The translations under genes were made by a program, and so were the position numbers. From NCBI GenBank assembly GCA_030429605.1, contig JAUIEV010000008.1, positions 1 to 37,880 of the forward strand: 37,880 bases of DNA, read 5' to 3'. The notes beneath the pieces were generated by a model. It ran no database searches, was not told where the DNA came from, and saw only the letters and a program-made list of their open reading frames with translations. The DNA comes from Chlamydiia bacterium. GTDB lineage: Bacteria > Chlamydiota > Chlamydiia > Chlamydiales > Simkaniaceae. This document shows positions 25,305 through 33,786 of the stretch, piece by piece (the stretch's first letter is position 1; each line of letters starts with the position of its first letter).

Positions 25305-26696
25305 ATGCGACTGCGTCTTGTTTTAGCAAGTTTTGTGATTTTGTTGCTTACGGTTGTCGGGCTTTGGACGACTGCGTATTTTCATATTGCAAAAGCACAA
25401 AAAGAGTACCTTGCCGAATTGAAAGAGCAAGGGTATGAAATCACGCTCGAAAACGTACGTACGAGAGGATTCCCTTTTTCTATCCACAGAACAATTGATC
25501 GTTTTGTTGTGAGGTCGTCAAAAGACGCGAGGCCAACCAGCTTTTCTCAAGGTGGTCCGATTTCTTTACAAGTGGGGCTTTTTTCGCCGGCTCAATTGCG
25601 TATTCAAATTGGACAGACGAAATCAACCTTTGATAGGACTGTTTCCTGGAATTTTTCATCCGCTGATGCGACAGTAAGCTTAGATCCGGCAAATACAAGA
25701 AAAGAAAACTCGGTGACATTTTTTGGAACGGTGGTGCGTCAAGGTGAAAGAGAGCTTGCTTCCTATCCAAAAATTGCTTCAACTTTTGGAATAAAAAACG
25801 GTTCTCTGCATTTTACTACGTCTTCTGAGAAAATGCATGGCATTGGTGAACATGAGTTTGATGCACTTTCTTTTGATGGGTTTTTTGATACCCCATTCAA
25901 GTCGTGGCAGAGTCTCTCTAAGCAAATGAGAAAAGAACTGTACCGTTTAAAGGGAGCTGTTGAGGATGCCGTTGTCTCAGGTGAAACATCTATTCCTCTG
26001 CTTCAAGAATGGGTGAACACTCTGGAAGAACAGCAGATTGCTGGACATTTTTCACTCGCATTGAAGAAAGATCCAAAAGATGAAATTACGTGCAAAGCGT
26101 CACTTGGGGTTATTGAAGCTATGCCTCATGCGGCAATTTCGATTGAGGGAGCAGGAGAACTGTTTCAAAACATTTCATCATCAATCCATACAATGGCTCC
26201 GAGTGAAAGTCTCGATAAAAGAATTGATTTATCGTTGAAGAAAGAAGGACTGTATGTTGGTAAAACACTCATGCTTCCAGTACAACCCATTGCATGGAGA
26301 ACACTTCCAGTAATCAATGAAGCCATTGTTTGTGACACGTTTAAGCTGTATTCACATGGCGATTACAGGAAGGGGCAGGTAGACCAAGCACTCCTTCTCG
26401 AGGATCCTGATTTACAATACTATGTTGGAGAGGGGTATGTACGAGATGCATCGTATGAAAAGGCGCTTTCCTGGTTTAAAATGTCTGCACGGCAGCACCA
26501 CCCTAAGTCACTCTTGCATCTGTCCTATCATTATTTCAATGGATATGGGTGTGAAAAAGATGAGTCTTTAGCTAGAGAGTTTGCGGAAGATGCGGTCTGT
26601 CACGGTGAAGAAATACTCGGAGCTCTGCCTGAATTTCATGACGAATTTTTTATTGAATGGGTGATGGATACAGTGGGAGAAAAATCGCCCGAGTGA
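25305..26696 (+). CDS. DUF2125-like exported protein with C-terminal Sel1-like repeats
   Basis: The 463-residue protein starts with a hydrophobic signal anchor (LVLASFVILLLTVVGLW). It continues with a beta-rich domain whose opening, EQGYEITLENVRTRGFPFSI, resembles DUF2125, a family known mainly from Alphaproteobacteria and related to AsmA-like envelope proteins. From about residue 365 the composition changes to helical repeats: YVGEGYVRDASYEKALSWFKMSARQ and LHLSYHYFNGYGCEKDESLAREFAE, the Sel1-like pattern. The junction suggests a fusion of an envelope beta-domain with a protein-binding repeat domain. GAGGGAAGG supports the ATG. Function is unknown; an envelope scaffold is a guess. Confidence 0.78.
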   Translation: MRLRLVLASFVILLLTVVGLWTTAYFHIAKAQKEYLAELKEQGYEITLENVRTRGFPFSIHRTIDRFVVRSSKDARPTSFSQGGPISLQVGLFSPAQLRIQIGQTKSTFDRTVSWNFSSADATVSLDPANTRKENSVTFFGTVVRQGERELASYPKIASTFGIKNGSLHFTTSSEKMHGIGEHEFDALSFDGFFDTPFKSWQSLSKQMRKELYRLKGAVEDAVVSGETSIPLLQEWVNTLEEQQIAGHFSLALKKDPKDEITCKASLGVIEAMPHAAISIEGAGELFQNISSSIHTMAPSESLDKRIDLSLKKEGLYVGKTLMLPVQPIAWRTLPVINEAIVCDTFKLYSHGDYRKGQVDQALLLEDPDLQYYVGEGYVRDASYEKALSWFKMSARQHHPKSLLHLSYHYFNGYGCEKDESLAREFAEDAVCHGEEILGALPEFHDEFFIEWVMDTVGEKSPE

Positions 26697-26755
26697 CAAA
26701 TAATCACTAAGTATGTACCCTATTACACCTTGATAATCGTAAAAAGTATAAAAGT

Positions 26756-28102
26756 ATGTCGGATCACGCAGAGGCCGCATCGAGAGGTCGGTGGGGATCA
26801 AGTATTGGTTTTATTTTAGCATCTGCAGGGGCTGCTGTCGGCCTTGGTAACATTCAGCGGTTTCCGTATGTTGTTGCTCAGCATGGTGGAGGAGCGTTTG
26901 TTTTACTCTACCTTTTTTGCGTTATTCTTCTCGCGCTTCCGCTGATGCTTGTTGAGTTCGCACTTGGACGCCACACTCAGCGCAATCCAATGTGCGCTAT
27001 TGATGCGATTCGTCCAAAAAGCATGTGGAAAGTAGCCGGTCTGCTTGGTATTCTCACGGCATTTTTTATTCTCTCGTATTACATGGTTGTCGGTGGATGG
27101 ACCCTCCGCTTTATTGTGGGTATGGTACTCGGTGCTCCGCCAGTCTTAAGCGAATTCACAGCCAGTCCTGTACCTGTTTTCTCGTACATGACATTTTTTG
27201 TGCTTCTTGTGGCATACGTTGTTTCAAAGGGAGTGAAAAAAGGAATTGAAAGGTACAGCAAAGTGTTTATGCCGCTTCTCTTACTTCTTCTCTTGCTCCT
27301 CGTTATTCGTGCCGTAACACTTCCCGGTGCAGAGGTAGGACTTGAGTACTACATAAAACCTGATTTCTCCAAACTCAATACGACAAGTTTTATTTTTGCG
27401 CTTTCACAGGCGTTTTTTTCCCTTTGTATAGGTGAAGCGGTGCTCGTCACATATGGAAGCTATTCGTCAAAACGAGAAAATTTATTTTCTTCCGCGCTCT
27501 ACATATCACTTTTTGATACGATAGTCGCACTCGTTGCCGGGTTTATTATTTTCCCTGCACTTTTTGCGTTTCAACATTCTGGAGATGGGGGGATTGGCCT
27601 TACATTTGATATTTTACCAAGTGTATTTCAGTCCATGCCTTTTGGAGCTGTTTTTGGAACAAGCTTTTTTGTTCTTTTAGCTTTTGCTGCTCTGACAACA
27701 GGGATAGCCCTTTTAGAAATTCCGGTTATTTATCTCATCGATGCGTGGGGATGGTCACGCAAAAAAGCAGTGATTGGTGTCACGATAGCTGCGTACGTTT
27801 GTGGTATTCCTTCCGCCCTTTCAAGTGGGATTAGCCCATTTCTTTCTGAATTGTCGATTCCACATCTTCACCTCCATGGCTTTTATGAAATCATGGACTT
27901 TTTATGGGGTGGCCTTGGAATGGTTATTGGTGGAGGTCTTCTTGCACTTTTTACCGGCTGGGTTTGGGGAGTAAAAGAAGCCTCAAAAGAGCTGAGATTT
28001 GGAAGCAATCAGTTCAGCTGGTATGAGCCAATATGGCACTTTTCTGTAAAATACCTAGCACCCGTTCTGATCGCGTGTATTCTTGTGTTTATGCTGTTTT
28101 AG
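26756..28102 (+). CDS. Neurotransmitter:sodium symporter family (SLC6/LeuT-like) transporter
   Basis: The 448-residue protein carries a LeuT-fold Na+-coupled carrier of amino acids or related solutes. The first helix contains SAGAAVGLGNIQRFPYVVAQHGGGAF, the family's signature unwound segment, with glutamine where a tryptophan is usual (GNIWRFPY) and histidine replacing the usual asparagine before GGGAF. Later blocks match the family: LSQAFFSLCIGEAVLVTYGSY for helix 6 and TSFFVLLAFAALTTGIALLE for helix 8 with Na2-site serine/threonine positions. About eleven to twelve helices are seen. No ribosome-binding site is clear before the ATG. It overlaps the stop of the convergent MFS gene by 4 bases. 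Confidence 0.95.
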   Translation: MSDHAEAASRGRWGSSIGFILASAGAAVGLGNIQRFPYVVAQHGGGAFVLLYLFCVILLALPLMLVEFALGRHTQRNPMCAIDAIRPKSMWKVAGLLGILTAFFILSYYMVVGGWTLRFIVGMVLGAPPVLSEFTASPVPVFSYMTFFVLLVAYVVSKGVKKGIERYSKVFMPLLLLLLLLLVIRAVTLPGAEVGLEYYIKPDFSKLNTTSFIFALSQAFFSLCIGEAVLVTYGSYSSKRENLFSSALYISLFDTIVALVAGFIIFPALFAFQHSGDGGIGLTFDILPSVFQSMPFGAVFGTSFFVLLAFAALTTGIALLEIPVIYLIDAWGWSRKKAVIGVTIAAYVCGIPSALSSGISPFLSELSIPHLHLHGFYEIMDFLWGGLGMVIGGGLLALFTGWVWGVKEASKELRFGSNQFSWYEPIWHFSVKYLAPVLIACILVFMLF

Positions 28103-29379
28103 TCGTCCGATGTTTTTCCAAGTCTCGATGTATGTTCTTGTATAGGTAGAAAAAAGAAGAGTGCTAAGAGGAGACTTACAGGGAAAACGATAAGGGCGTA
28201 CTTGTAGTTTGCTGCAGTATAGAGCGTAGAGTGCCCAAGCGAGATAGTCCCAGCGCTTAAGTCAAGTAGATATCCTACGACTGGCTGCATTATTGATCCA
28301 CCAATTGCAATGACAAAGTTTGTTATTGCAATCGAAGAACCCTTTGCCTCTTCATTATTCAATTCAACGGCGAGCGGAAAGTTCAGAAGCTCGGCAGCGG
28401 AGAAGAGTCCAATGAGGAAAAAAAGGATAAAAATAGGTGTTGGTGAGAGGGGAGAGATGTAGATGAGGGGCATGATACACACAAAAGCACCGATGCATGA
28501 GATATAAAGAAGAGGCTTTCTCCGTTTCATCCTGTCAGAAATGATTCCAACAAGTGGTCCTCCCACAATTTCACCAATAAACAACATCGTAACAGCAAAT
28601 GCCGCGACCTCATTTGAAAGGCCATGAACTGCTTGCAAAAAAGGAACTGCCCATAGGCCGGCAAGTGCATTTGTTGTTAAAAAAAAGAGCAGGGCTCCAA
28701 TCGCATTAAACCAAGTATTGTAGTTCATGCAGACACTTTGAAAGCTTGAAAATGCATCGGCTAAGCTGTGCGTATGCTGCACCTTGTTTGAGACATCAGC
28801 TTGCTCTGTTCGAATAAACATAAAAATCACAACGCCAAGAGCTATTCCAAAAGTGGCTAAAATATAGACGGTCTCTCGCCAACCTATTGTATCGACAACT
28901 ATACTCAAAGGGCCTTCACCAAACGCAGCGCCAAGTAAGCCAATTGAGTTTCCAATTCCAACTAAAAGAGCAAGGCGCGTTCCTGAAAACCAATGGGAAC
29001 TGACAAAAACCATTCCTACAAATGCAAATGCTGAACCAATGCCCATAAGAAATCGGCCAGCTTCTGCAGTAAAAAGTGTATTTGCACCTGCAAAGAGAAA
29101 ACAACCAATCCCACATACGAGTGCAGCAAATGTTAATAGCTTTCTCGCTCCATACCTGTCCATTAACATTCCGACAGGGAGTTGCATAGGTGCATAGGAG
29201 TAAAAGTAAAATGCTGAGAGTGTTCCAAGTACGAGAGCATCTACCTGAAATGTTTTCATGAGTTCTCGAGTCATTATCGAAGGATATACCCGTAAAAAAA
29301 ACTCATAAAAAAGAAAGAGTACGGCAAGAATCCAAACGAGCCATTTCATAAAGTGAAATCGATTGTGCACGCTATACAT
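28099..29379 (-). CDS. Major facilitator transporter of the Pht-like/host-associated group
   Basis: The 426-residue protein has twelve predicted helices and MFS loop motifs VGMLMDRYGARK (helices 2-3) and GIISDRMKRRKP (helices 8-9). The first helix region with FYEFFLRVYPSIMTREL and FYFYSYAPMQLPVGM resembles MFS carriers common in Legionella, Coxiella and amoeba-associated chlamydiae. Substrate is unknown; amino acids or other host metabolites are the usual suggestion. The ATG at 29379 follows AAGGG at 6 bases, so it is preferred over the longer frame from 29412. It is homologous in type to the MFS at 12868-14154 but not a close duplicate. Confidence 0.9.
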   Translation of the reverse strand: MYSVHNRFHFMKWLVWILAVLFLFYEFFLRVYPSIMTRELMKTFQVDALVLGTLSAFYFYSYAPMQLPVGMLMDRYGARKLLTFAALVCGIGCFLFAGANTLFTAEAGRFLMGIGSAFAFVGMVFVSSHWFSGTRLALLVGIGNSIGLLGAAFGEGPLSIVVDTIGWRETVYILATFGIALGVVIFMFIRTEQADVSNKVQHTHSLADAFSSFQSVCMNYNTWFNAIGALLFFLTTNALAGLWAVPFLQAVHGLSNEVAAFAVTMLFIGEIVGGPLVGIISDRMKRRKPLLYISCIGAFVCIMPLIYISPLSPTPIFILFFLIGLFSAAELLNFPLAVELNNEEAKGSSIAITNFVIAIGGSIMQPVVGYLLDLSAGTISLGHSTLYTAANYKYALIVFPVSLLLALFFFLPIQEHTSRLGKTSDD

Positions 29380-29489
29380 ATGAGACCCTTTTTCATGCTT
29401 TTTTCTTTTCATACATTGGAGTTGATTTCCCGAGAAGGATGAAAAGTAAAAATTTGCTTTTTCATTTTTTCTTTGATATCTTTTTGGGC

Positions 29490-30797
29490 ATGAGAAAAAC
29501 TATTGTAGCCATTCTTTGTACGACGAGTCTCTTTCTATGTGCGAGTCATCGGTTTGCAGGGCAAACGTATAGGCGGCATGATGCTATCGCGACGTATTAC
29601 CAAAATGATAATCATCTCAAAGATCTTCCTCGAAGAACAATTACAGGGGAATGGGGTGGAGCACGAGCCGATCTCATCAAGAAAGGTGTGATTTTTACGT
29701 CCGAATATGAAGCCAATGTTGCTGCCAATCCAGTAGGTGGAGCTGCTCGGGGTTTTTCGTATACAGGTTCTCTTGGAATGGATCTCAAGCTGGATCTAGA
29801 AAAGTTGATGCACATGTACGGGTGGGAGTTTTACACTGATTTTGTGTGGAGACGAGGAACAAACCTTTCCGCTGAGAAAATTGGTAACCAATTCCCAGTG
29901 CAACAGGTATATGGAGGACAAACCTTTCAGTTAAACCGGCTTCAGTTCAGGTATTCGGGAGCAGATGAACGTATACGAGTTAAGTTTGGTCGCTTAAATG
30001 CAGGAAACAATTTTTTGCAGAGTGACTGGTATTACTTTTTTATGAGTAATGCATTCTGTGGAAACCCAATTGCCGTTTTTTTCAATGACCCAGGCTTTAC
30101 TGCGTATCCTCATGCAACATGGGGTGTTGTTGCAGATGTATTTCCCTTTGAATCTATTCGCGTACAGGGAGGGGTGTACAATGGAAATTCGAGCTTGCAA
30201 CAATCTAAGTACCACGGATTTAATTTTACGTTTAATACCCTCGAGGGGGTCCAGTACATTGGTCAGGTAACCTACCAATTGAACCAGAAGACCTCATCAG
30301 ACCTATATTCCGGCAACTACTCAATTGGTGCGTTCTTGTTTGATAAAGGTATTCAAGGATTCAATGGTGACAGTGAAGGAAAGAACACAGGCTGGTATGT
30401 ACTTGTGGATCAGACAATCTATCAGCCCGATCCAAACAATGCAGGGATTGGAATAACTCCGTTTGGCGCAGTGCTCTTTGCTCCAAAAAACACGAATACA
30501 TTTCCCTTCTTTTTTACAACGGGGATTGTGTACAATGGTGCCTTTACAGGAAACGAGCAAGATGCGCTTTCCTTTGGCATTGCATATGGAAAGTATAGTA
30601 AAGAATTGAATGCAAAAAGTGCGCTTGAGGGTGAAGAGGAGCAAAATTTTGAACTTGTTTACGAGCTGAATTATAAGCTGCAAGTGTCTGAGTGGAGTTT
30701 TGTTCAGCCTGATCTGCAGTATATTGTAAAACCAAAAGGAAAATCGACGATTCCAAATGCACTTGTTTTGGGTCTGCAATTTGCCTTAACCTTTTAG
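29490..30797 (+). CDS. OprB-family carbohydrate-selective outer-membrane porin
   Basis: OprB proteins are 16-strand barrels that admit sugars through the outer membrane. The precursor has a Sec signal peptide (MRKTIVAILCTTSLFLCAS, cleavage near FAG), then RRTITGEWGGARADLIKKGV, the typical OprB opening. It continues with repeated amphipathic strands, GRLNAGNNFLQSDWYYFFM, and a C-terminal strand ending in phenylalanine (LQFALTF), as outer-membrane proteins do. The start could also be the ATG at 29439, adding 17 residues; neither has a good ribosome-binding site, and 29490 gives a normal signal peptide. It lies beside the SLC6-like and MFS carriers, fitting nutrient uptake. Confidence 0.92.
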   Translation: MRKTIVAILCTTSLFLCASHRFAGQTYRRHDAIATYYQNDNHLKDLPRRTITGEWGGARADLIKKGVIFTSEYEANVAANPVGGAARGFSYTGSLGMDLKLDLEKLMHMYGWEFYTDFVWRRGTNLSAEKIGNQFPVQQVYGGQTFQLNRLQFRYSGADERIRVKFGRLNAGNNFLQSDWYYFFMSNAFCGNPIAVFFNDPGFTAYPHATWGVVADVFPFESIRVQGGVYNGNSSLQQSKYHGFNFTFNTLEGVQYIGQVTYQLNQKTSSDLYSGNYSIGAFLFDKGIQGFNGDSEGKNTGWYVLVDQTIYQPDPNNAGIGITPFGAVLFAPKNTNTFPFFFTTGIVYNGAFTGNEQDALSFGIAYGKYSKELNAKSALEGEEEQNFELVYELNYKLQVSEWSFVQPDLQYIVKPKGKSTIPNALVLGLQFALTF

Positions 30798-30801
30798 AAG
30801 T

Positions 30802-31152
30802 ATGTTTTTATTATTTAAACGATTGTATGCGTATTTTATGAATAGTTGTCCGAGTATTACTGTAGAAGAATTAAGTGATGCGGTTGAGAAATACCACGTA
30901 ATTGATGTGAGAGAAGCATGGGAACAGCGCTTTGGGACCATTGAACCCTCTCTGAAAATTGAAATGGGACAGATTGCCGCAAAACTTCATTCAATCCCCA
31001 CTGACAAGCCACTTGCTATAGTGTGTCGATCTGGTGGTCGATCCGCACAAGTTACACAGTATCTCATTTCTCAAGGGTATACAGCATACAATCTCCATGG
31101 TGGAATGCTGGCTTGGGCAAAGTTTGTAGATCCGTCTATGTCAGTCTATTAA
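30802..31152 (+). CDS. Single-domain rhodanese (thiosulfate sulfurtransferase-like)
   Basis: The 116-residue protein has the rhodanese pattern: VIDVREAWEQRFGTI, then the active-site loop CRSGGRS with Cys75, and GYTAYNLHGGMLAW as the final block. Such proteins carry sulfur as a cysteine persulfide. The six-residue loop fits sulfurtransferase rather than Cdc25-type activity. The start may be the ATG at 30838, dropping 12 hydrophobic residues; neither start shows a strong ribosome-binding site. It begins 4 bases after the porin stop and may share its transcript. Confidence 0.9.
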   Translation: MFLLFKRLYAYFMNSCPSITVEELSDAVEKYHVIDVREAWEQRFGTIEPSLKIEMGQIAAKLHSIPTDKPLAIVCRSGGRSAQVTQYLISQGYTAYNLHGGMLAWAKFVDPSMSVY

Positions 31153-31252
31153 GACATTTTCTCCTCTCTTACAGAGTGAAGACAAGACATACTCGTGTTA
31201 ATAAAGGAGCTTTCTGTGTATACTCGTGCCGTTTTTACACGGAGGTTTCACT

Positions 31253-31813
31253 ATGAAACAATTTCTTATAGCAAGCTTTTTACTGTTGAGTAGTATGTTT
31301 ACACTCTCTGCAGATGAGCTTGAAATCCAAAATCAGCTACCAACACTCCCTGAAACATTGGAGCAAAAAGGAAATGTCTATGGTACGTTTGGCTTAAATG
31401 CAGGTATACTTCCAAATTTTAATGCGTCGATCGGGTATCAGTCTGGGCATTTTGGCATTGACCTACAGTCTAACCTCATTTTACTTGTACTTCCAGTTGA
31501 TGTTTCTTCTCATGTGAAAGTGTCTACACTAGGCAAAAAAGGGAATTTTTACACAGGTGCAGGACCATTTTTCTCAACCTTTTTAGGTTTTGGTGGTGAG
31601 ATCATTGGCGGCTATCGATCAACACCAAAAAGTGGTCTTGGCTTTTATGTAGAAGCATTTGGCCGACCTGTATACCAAGACAGGCAAGTATCATATGCAA
31701 AGGATATGGTTGCAGAAGTAGAATCTGAAGACAGATCTCTTTCGAACGGTGCTTTAATAAGTACAATACTTGGATCTGGTATTGCAGGTCTTCGAGCTGG
31801 GATTGCGTTTTAA
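31253..31813 (+). CDS. Small exported protein of tandem pair, copy 1
   Basis: The 186-residue precursor has a signal peptide (MKQFLIASFLLLSSMF, cleavage after LSA), then NQLPTLPETLEQKGNVYGTF. Glycine- and aromatic-rich alternating strands follow (FNASIGYQSGHFGIDL, GNFYTGAGPFFS, GEIIGGYRSTP) and the chain ends in LRAGIAF. Alternating polar and hydrophobic residues and a terminal phenylalanine suggest a small outer-membrane barrel of about eight strands. Family is not recognised. It is a close relative of the gene at 31991; see the shared 32-base 3' end. The ATG is fixed by GGAGG at 7 bases. A clear hairpin follows. Confidence 0.82.
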   Translation: MKQFLIASFLLLSSMFTLSADELEIQNQLPTLPETLEQKGNVYGTFGLNAGILPNFNASIGYQSGHFGIDLQSNLILLVLPVDVSSHVKVSTLGKKGNFYTGAGPFFSTFLGFGGEIIGGYRSTPKSGLGFYVEAFGRPVYQDRQVSYAKDMVAEVESEDRSLSNGALISTILGSGIAGLRAGIAF

Positions 31814-31827
31814 TAATTTGAACTCTT

Positions 31828-31854
31828 ACTGCCCCTTCAATCTTGTGGGGCAGT
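31828..31854 (+). terminator. Hairpin after tandem copy 1
   Basis: ACTGCCCC and GGGGCAGT form a perfect 8-bp stem with an 11-base loop, 14 bases after the stop codon. The trailing T-run is short (TCCTTA), so termination may be partial. A related hairpin stands after copy 2. Confidence 0.7.
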
Positions 31855-31887
31855 TCCTTAATATTAAAAATATTCCATTTTCAAAAC

Positions 31888-31906
31888 ATATTGTTTTTAA
31901 CAATAT
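31888..31906. repeat. Palindrome upstream of tandem copy 2
   Basis: ATATTGTT and AACAATAT form a perfect 8-bp inverted repeat separated by TTT, about 85 bases before the start of copy 2. Its position and dyad symmetry suit an operator, but the AT-rich surroundings make chance plausible. A TAAAAT at 31956-31961 could be the -10 box. Confidence 0.35.
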
Positions 31907-31990
31907 AATTAATAATTCATATTAAATCCCATTCTTTTTAAGTGTTTGTTTGTTGTAAAATGGCAACGATTTTATCATGGAGGATAAAAT

Positions 31991-32581
31991 ATGAAACAAT
32001 TTCTGATTGGAAGTGCTCTTGTATTAAGCAGTATTTCGACGCTCTTTGCAGATGAATTTACGGCTAAAAATCAGCTTCCTACACTCCCAGAAACAATTGA
32101 GCAAAAAGGATATGTGTATGGGACTTTGGGCATGAATAATATCCAGGGTTCTCTTTTTAATGCGTCGATTGGGTATCAGTCAGGGCGTTATGGAGTTGAT
32201 CTTCAAACACATATTCTTGTGTCCCAAATAGAAGTAGGAGTACCGGCTCCTCGTTTTCCCGTGATCCCAGTTGATATTTCTTCCCATATGAAAATATCTA
32301 CACTTGGAAATGCAGGAAACTTTTACGTAGGTGCTGGGCCTTTTTACTCGATTCACAGTGGACTTGGAGGAGAGATAATTGGTGGGTATCGATCGACACC
32401 CAAAATGGGGCCTGGATTATTTGTAGAGTTATACTCACGTCCACTAGTTCAAAATCATTTGATAGGTTATCTTCAACTTTGTCAAGGACGTTTCGATTCA
32501 ACAATAGTGGTTGGACTGGGGGCATTCGTAGCCATGACTGGATATGCTTCTTCTGGTCTTCGAGCTGGGATTGCGTTTTAA
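31991..32581 (+). CDS. Small exported protein of tandem pair, copy 2
   Basis: The 196-residue precursor shares with copy 1 the start MKQFLI, the segments NQLPTLPET, EQKG.VYGT, FNASIGYQSG, SSHMKISTLG, GEIIGGYRSTPK and the end GLRAGIAF. It carries a short insertion with VPAPRFPVIPVD. Signal peptide cleavage is expected after LFA. Strands again alternate like a small outer-membrane barrel, ending in phenylalanine. The middle-to-late part (after residue 140) has diverged most, as surface loops often do. The start has GGAGG 8 bases upstream. The spacer from copy 1 is 177 bases and holds its own candidate regulatory sites. Confidence 0.82.
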   Translation: MKQFLIGSALVLSSISTLFADEFTAKNQLPTLPETIEQKGYVYGTLGMNNIQGSLFNASIGYQSGRYGVDLQTHILVSQIEVGVPAPRFPVIPVDISSHMKISTLGNAGNFYVGAGPFYSIHSGLGGEIIGGYRSTPKMGPGLFVELYSRPLVQNHLIGYLQLCQGRFDSTIVVGLGAFVAMTGYASSGLRAGIAF

Positions 32582-32596
32582 TAATTCTTTACCTAT

Positions 32597-32622
32597 ACTG
32601 CCCCACCAACGTGTGGGGTGGT
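32597..32622 (+). promoter_or_regulatory. Hairpin over the serine hydrolase ribosome-binding site
   Basis: A 10-bp stem (CCCCAC with GTGGGG, extended by A-T, C-G and two G-T pairs) ends 3 bases before the ATG at 32626. The GGGGTGG that must serve as ribosome-binding site lies inside its 3' arm, so folding would hide it. It matches in position and sequence the hairpin after copy 1, so it probably began as the terminator of copy 2. Confidence 0.55.
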
Positions 32623-32625
32623 TCT

Positions 32626-33786
32626 ATGAAAATAAAAAAAATAGTTACTGCATTTTTTTTAACCTTCTTTGCGAGTGTTTCTTCGCTTAATACTAATGTA
32701 CTCCAGCAAATTGTGAGCAGGTACCACGAGTCTGATTCAGATGCGTTAAGAATTGAGGTGAATGGACAGCCTGTATTAGAACTTGGGGATGAAGTCCCGT
32801 TCGAAACAATGTCAATTACGAAATCGATTGTCAACTTAGCGATCGGTATCTTGGTCGACCAAGGGAAAATTCCTTCAATTGACACGCCAATTTATACGTA
32901 TTTTCCGGAATGGAATGTTGAGGTGAAACGAGATGTGACCATTCGTCATGTTCTCAGTCATACAACAGGATTAAAATCATTCTCTTCACTTGAAGAAGGG
33001 TACTTAACACCTGACTTTATTCGGTCTGCTTTGGATGCGGAATTTACACACCCTGTTGGTGCTGAATTTATGTATAACAATCGCGCAGTGAATCTTTTAT
33101 CTGGAATTGTTGAAAAAGTATCGGGAAAACGGCTCGATATTTTCGTAGAAGAAGCACTTTTTGTTCCGCTGGGGATATCCAACTACTACTGGAATCTTGA
33201 CTTTGAAGGACATGCGCTTGGTATGTCTGGTCTTGAAATGACTGCTCGAGAACTCGCCTTGATTGGGCAACTTATTCTGAATAAAGGGATGTGGAACGGT
33301 GAAAGACTTATAAGTGAAGCATGGCTTGAACAAACATTTCAGCCGTCACAATCCTTTAACGTCACATGTGGTCTTTTATGGTGGCTTAATCATGAAGAAT
33401 GGGGGCGGTGGCCTGAAGCGCTTCTTGCAAGATATGAGGAAGCCGGTATTTCACAAAAATATATAGATCTTTTGAAGCCTCTTTCAGGATCAGCAATTCA
33501 ACTCAGTACTGATGCTCTTATAGATATTTTTGGGACGCTAGAAGTGTATGAGGGATTTGTTGCAGAAGTCAATGAAGCCGGGCTGGAGCATTGTATCGTA
33601 GAAATTGGTGACATCCAGGGATACAGAGCAGATGGATATCTTGGCCAGTACCTCGTTATCATACCAAAAGATAACGTTGTTGCTATTCGGCAGATTCAAT
33701 ATGGAAAAAAACCGGATGACCAGTACGATGAATTCAAAGACTTTATCGATCTTGTCTACAAACTGCATAGCGAGGATGCATCATGA
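32626..33786 (+). CDS. Exported serine hydrolase, class C beta-lactamase-like
   Basis: The 386-residue protein has a signal peptide (VTAFFLTFFASVSS) and the penicillin-binding fold: SITK (Ser63, Lys66), the Tyr-x-Asn motif at Tyr150-Asn152 (MYNNRAVN) preceded by VLSHTTGL, and a C-terminal DGYLGQYLVIIP in place of the KTG motif. These features suit the broad 'beta-lactamase/esterase/D-peptidase' group more than a true AmpC. It carries a long insertion after residue 245 (WWLNHEEWGRW onward). It probably acts in the periplasm on peptides or esters. It overlaps the ArsC-like gene by ATGA, making a three-gene coupled unit. Confidence 0.9.
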   Translation: MKIKKIVTAFFLTFFASVSSLNTNVLQQIVSRYHESDSDALRIEVNGQPVLELGDEVPFETMSITKSIVNLAIGILVDQGKIPSIDTPIYTYFPEWNVEVKRDVTIRHVLSHTTGLKSFSSLEEGYLTPDFIRSALDAEFTHPVGAEFMYNNRAVNLLSGIVEKVSGKRLDIFVEEALFVPLGISNYYWNLDFEGHALGMSGLEMTARELALIGQLILNKGMWNGERLISEAWLEQTFQPSQSFNVTCGLLWWLNHEEWGRWPEALLARYEEAGISQKYIDLLKPLSGSAIQLSTDALIDIFGTLEVYEGFVAEVNEAGLEHCIVEIGDIQGYRADGYLGQYLVIIPKDNVVAIRQIQYGKKPDDQYDEFKDFIDLVYKLHSEDAS

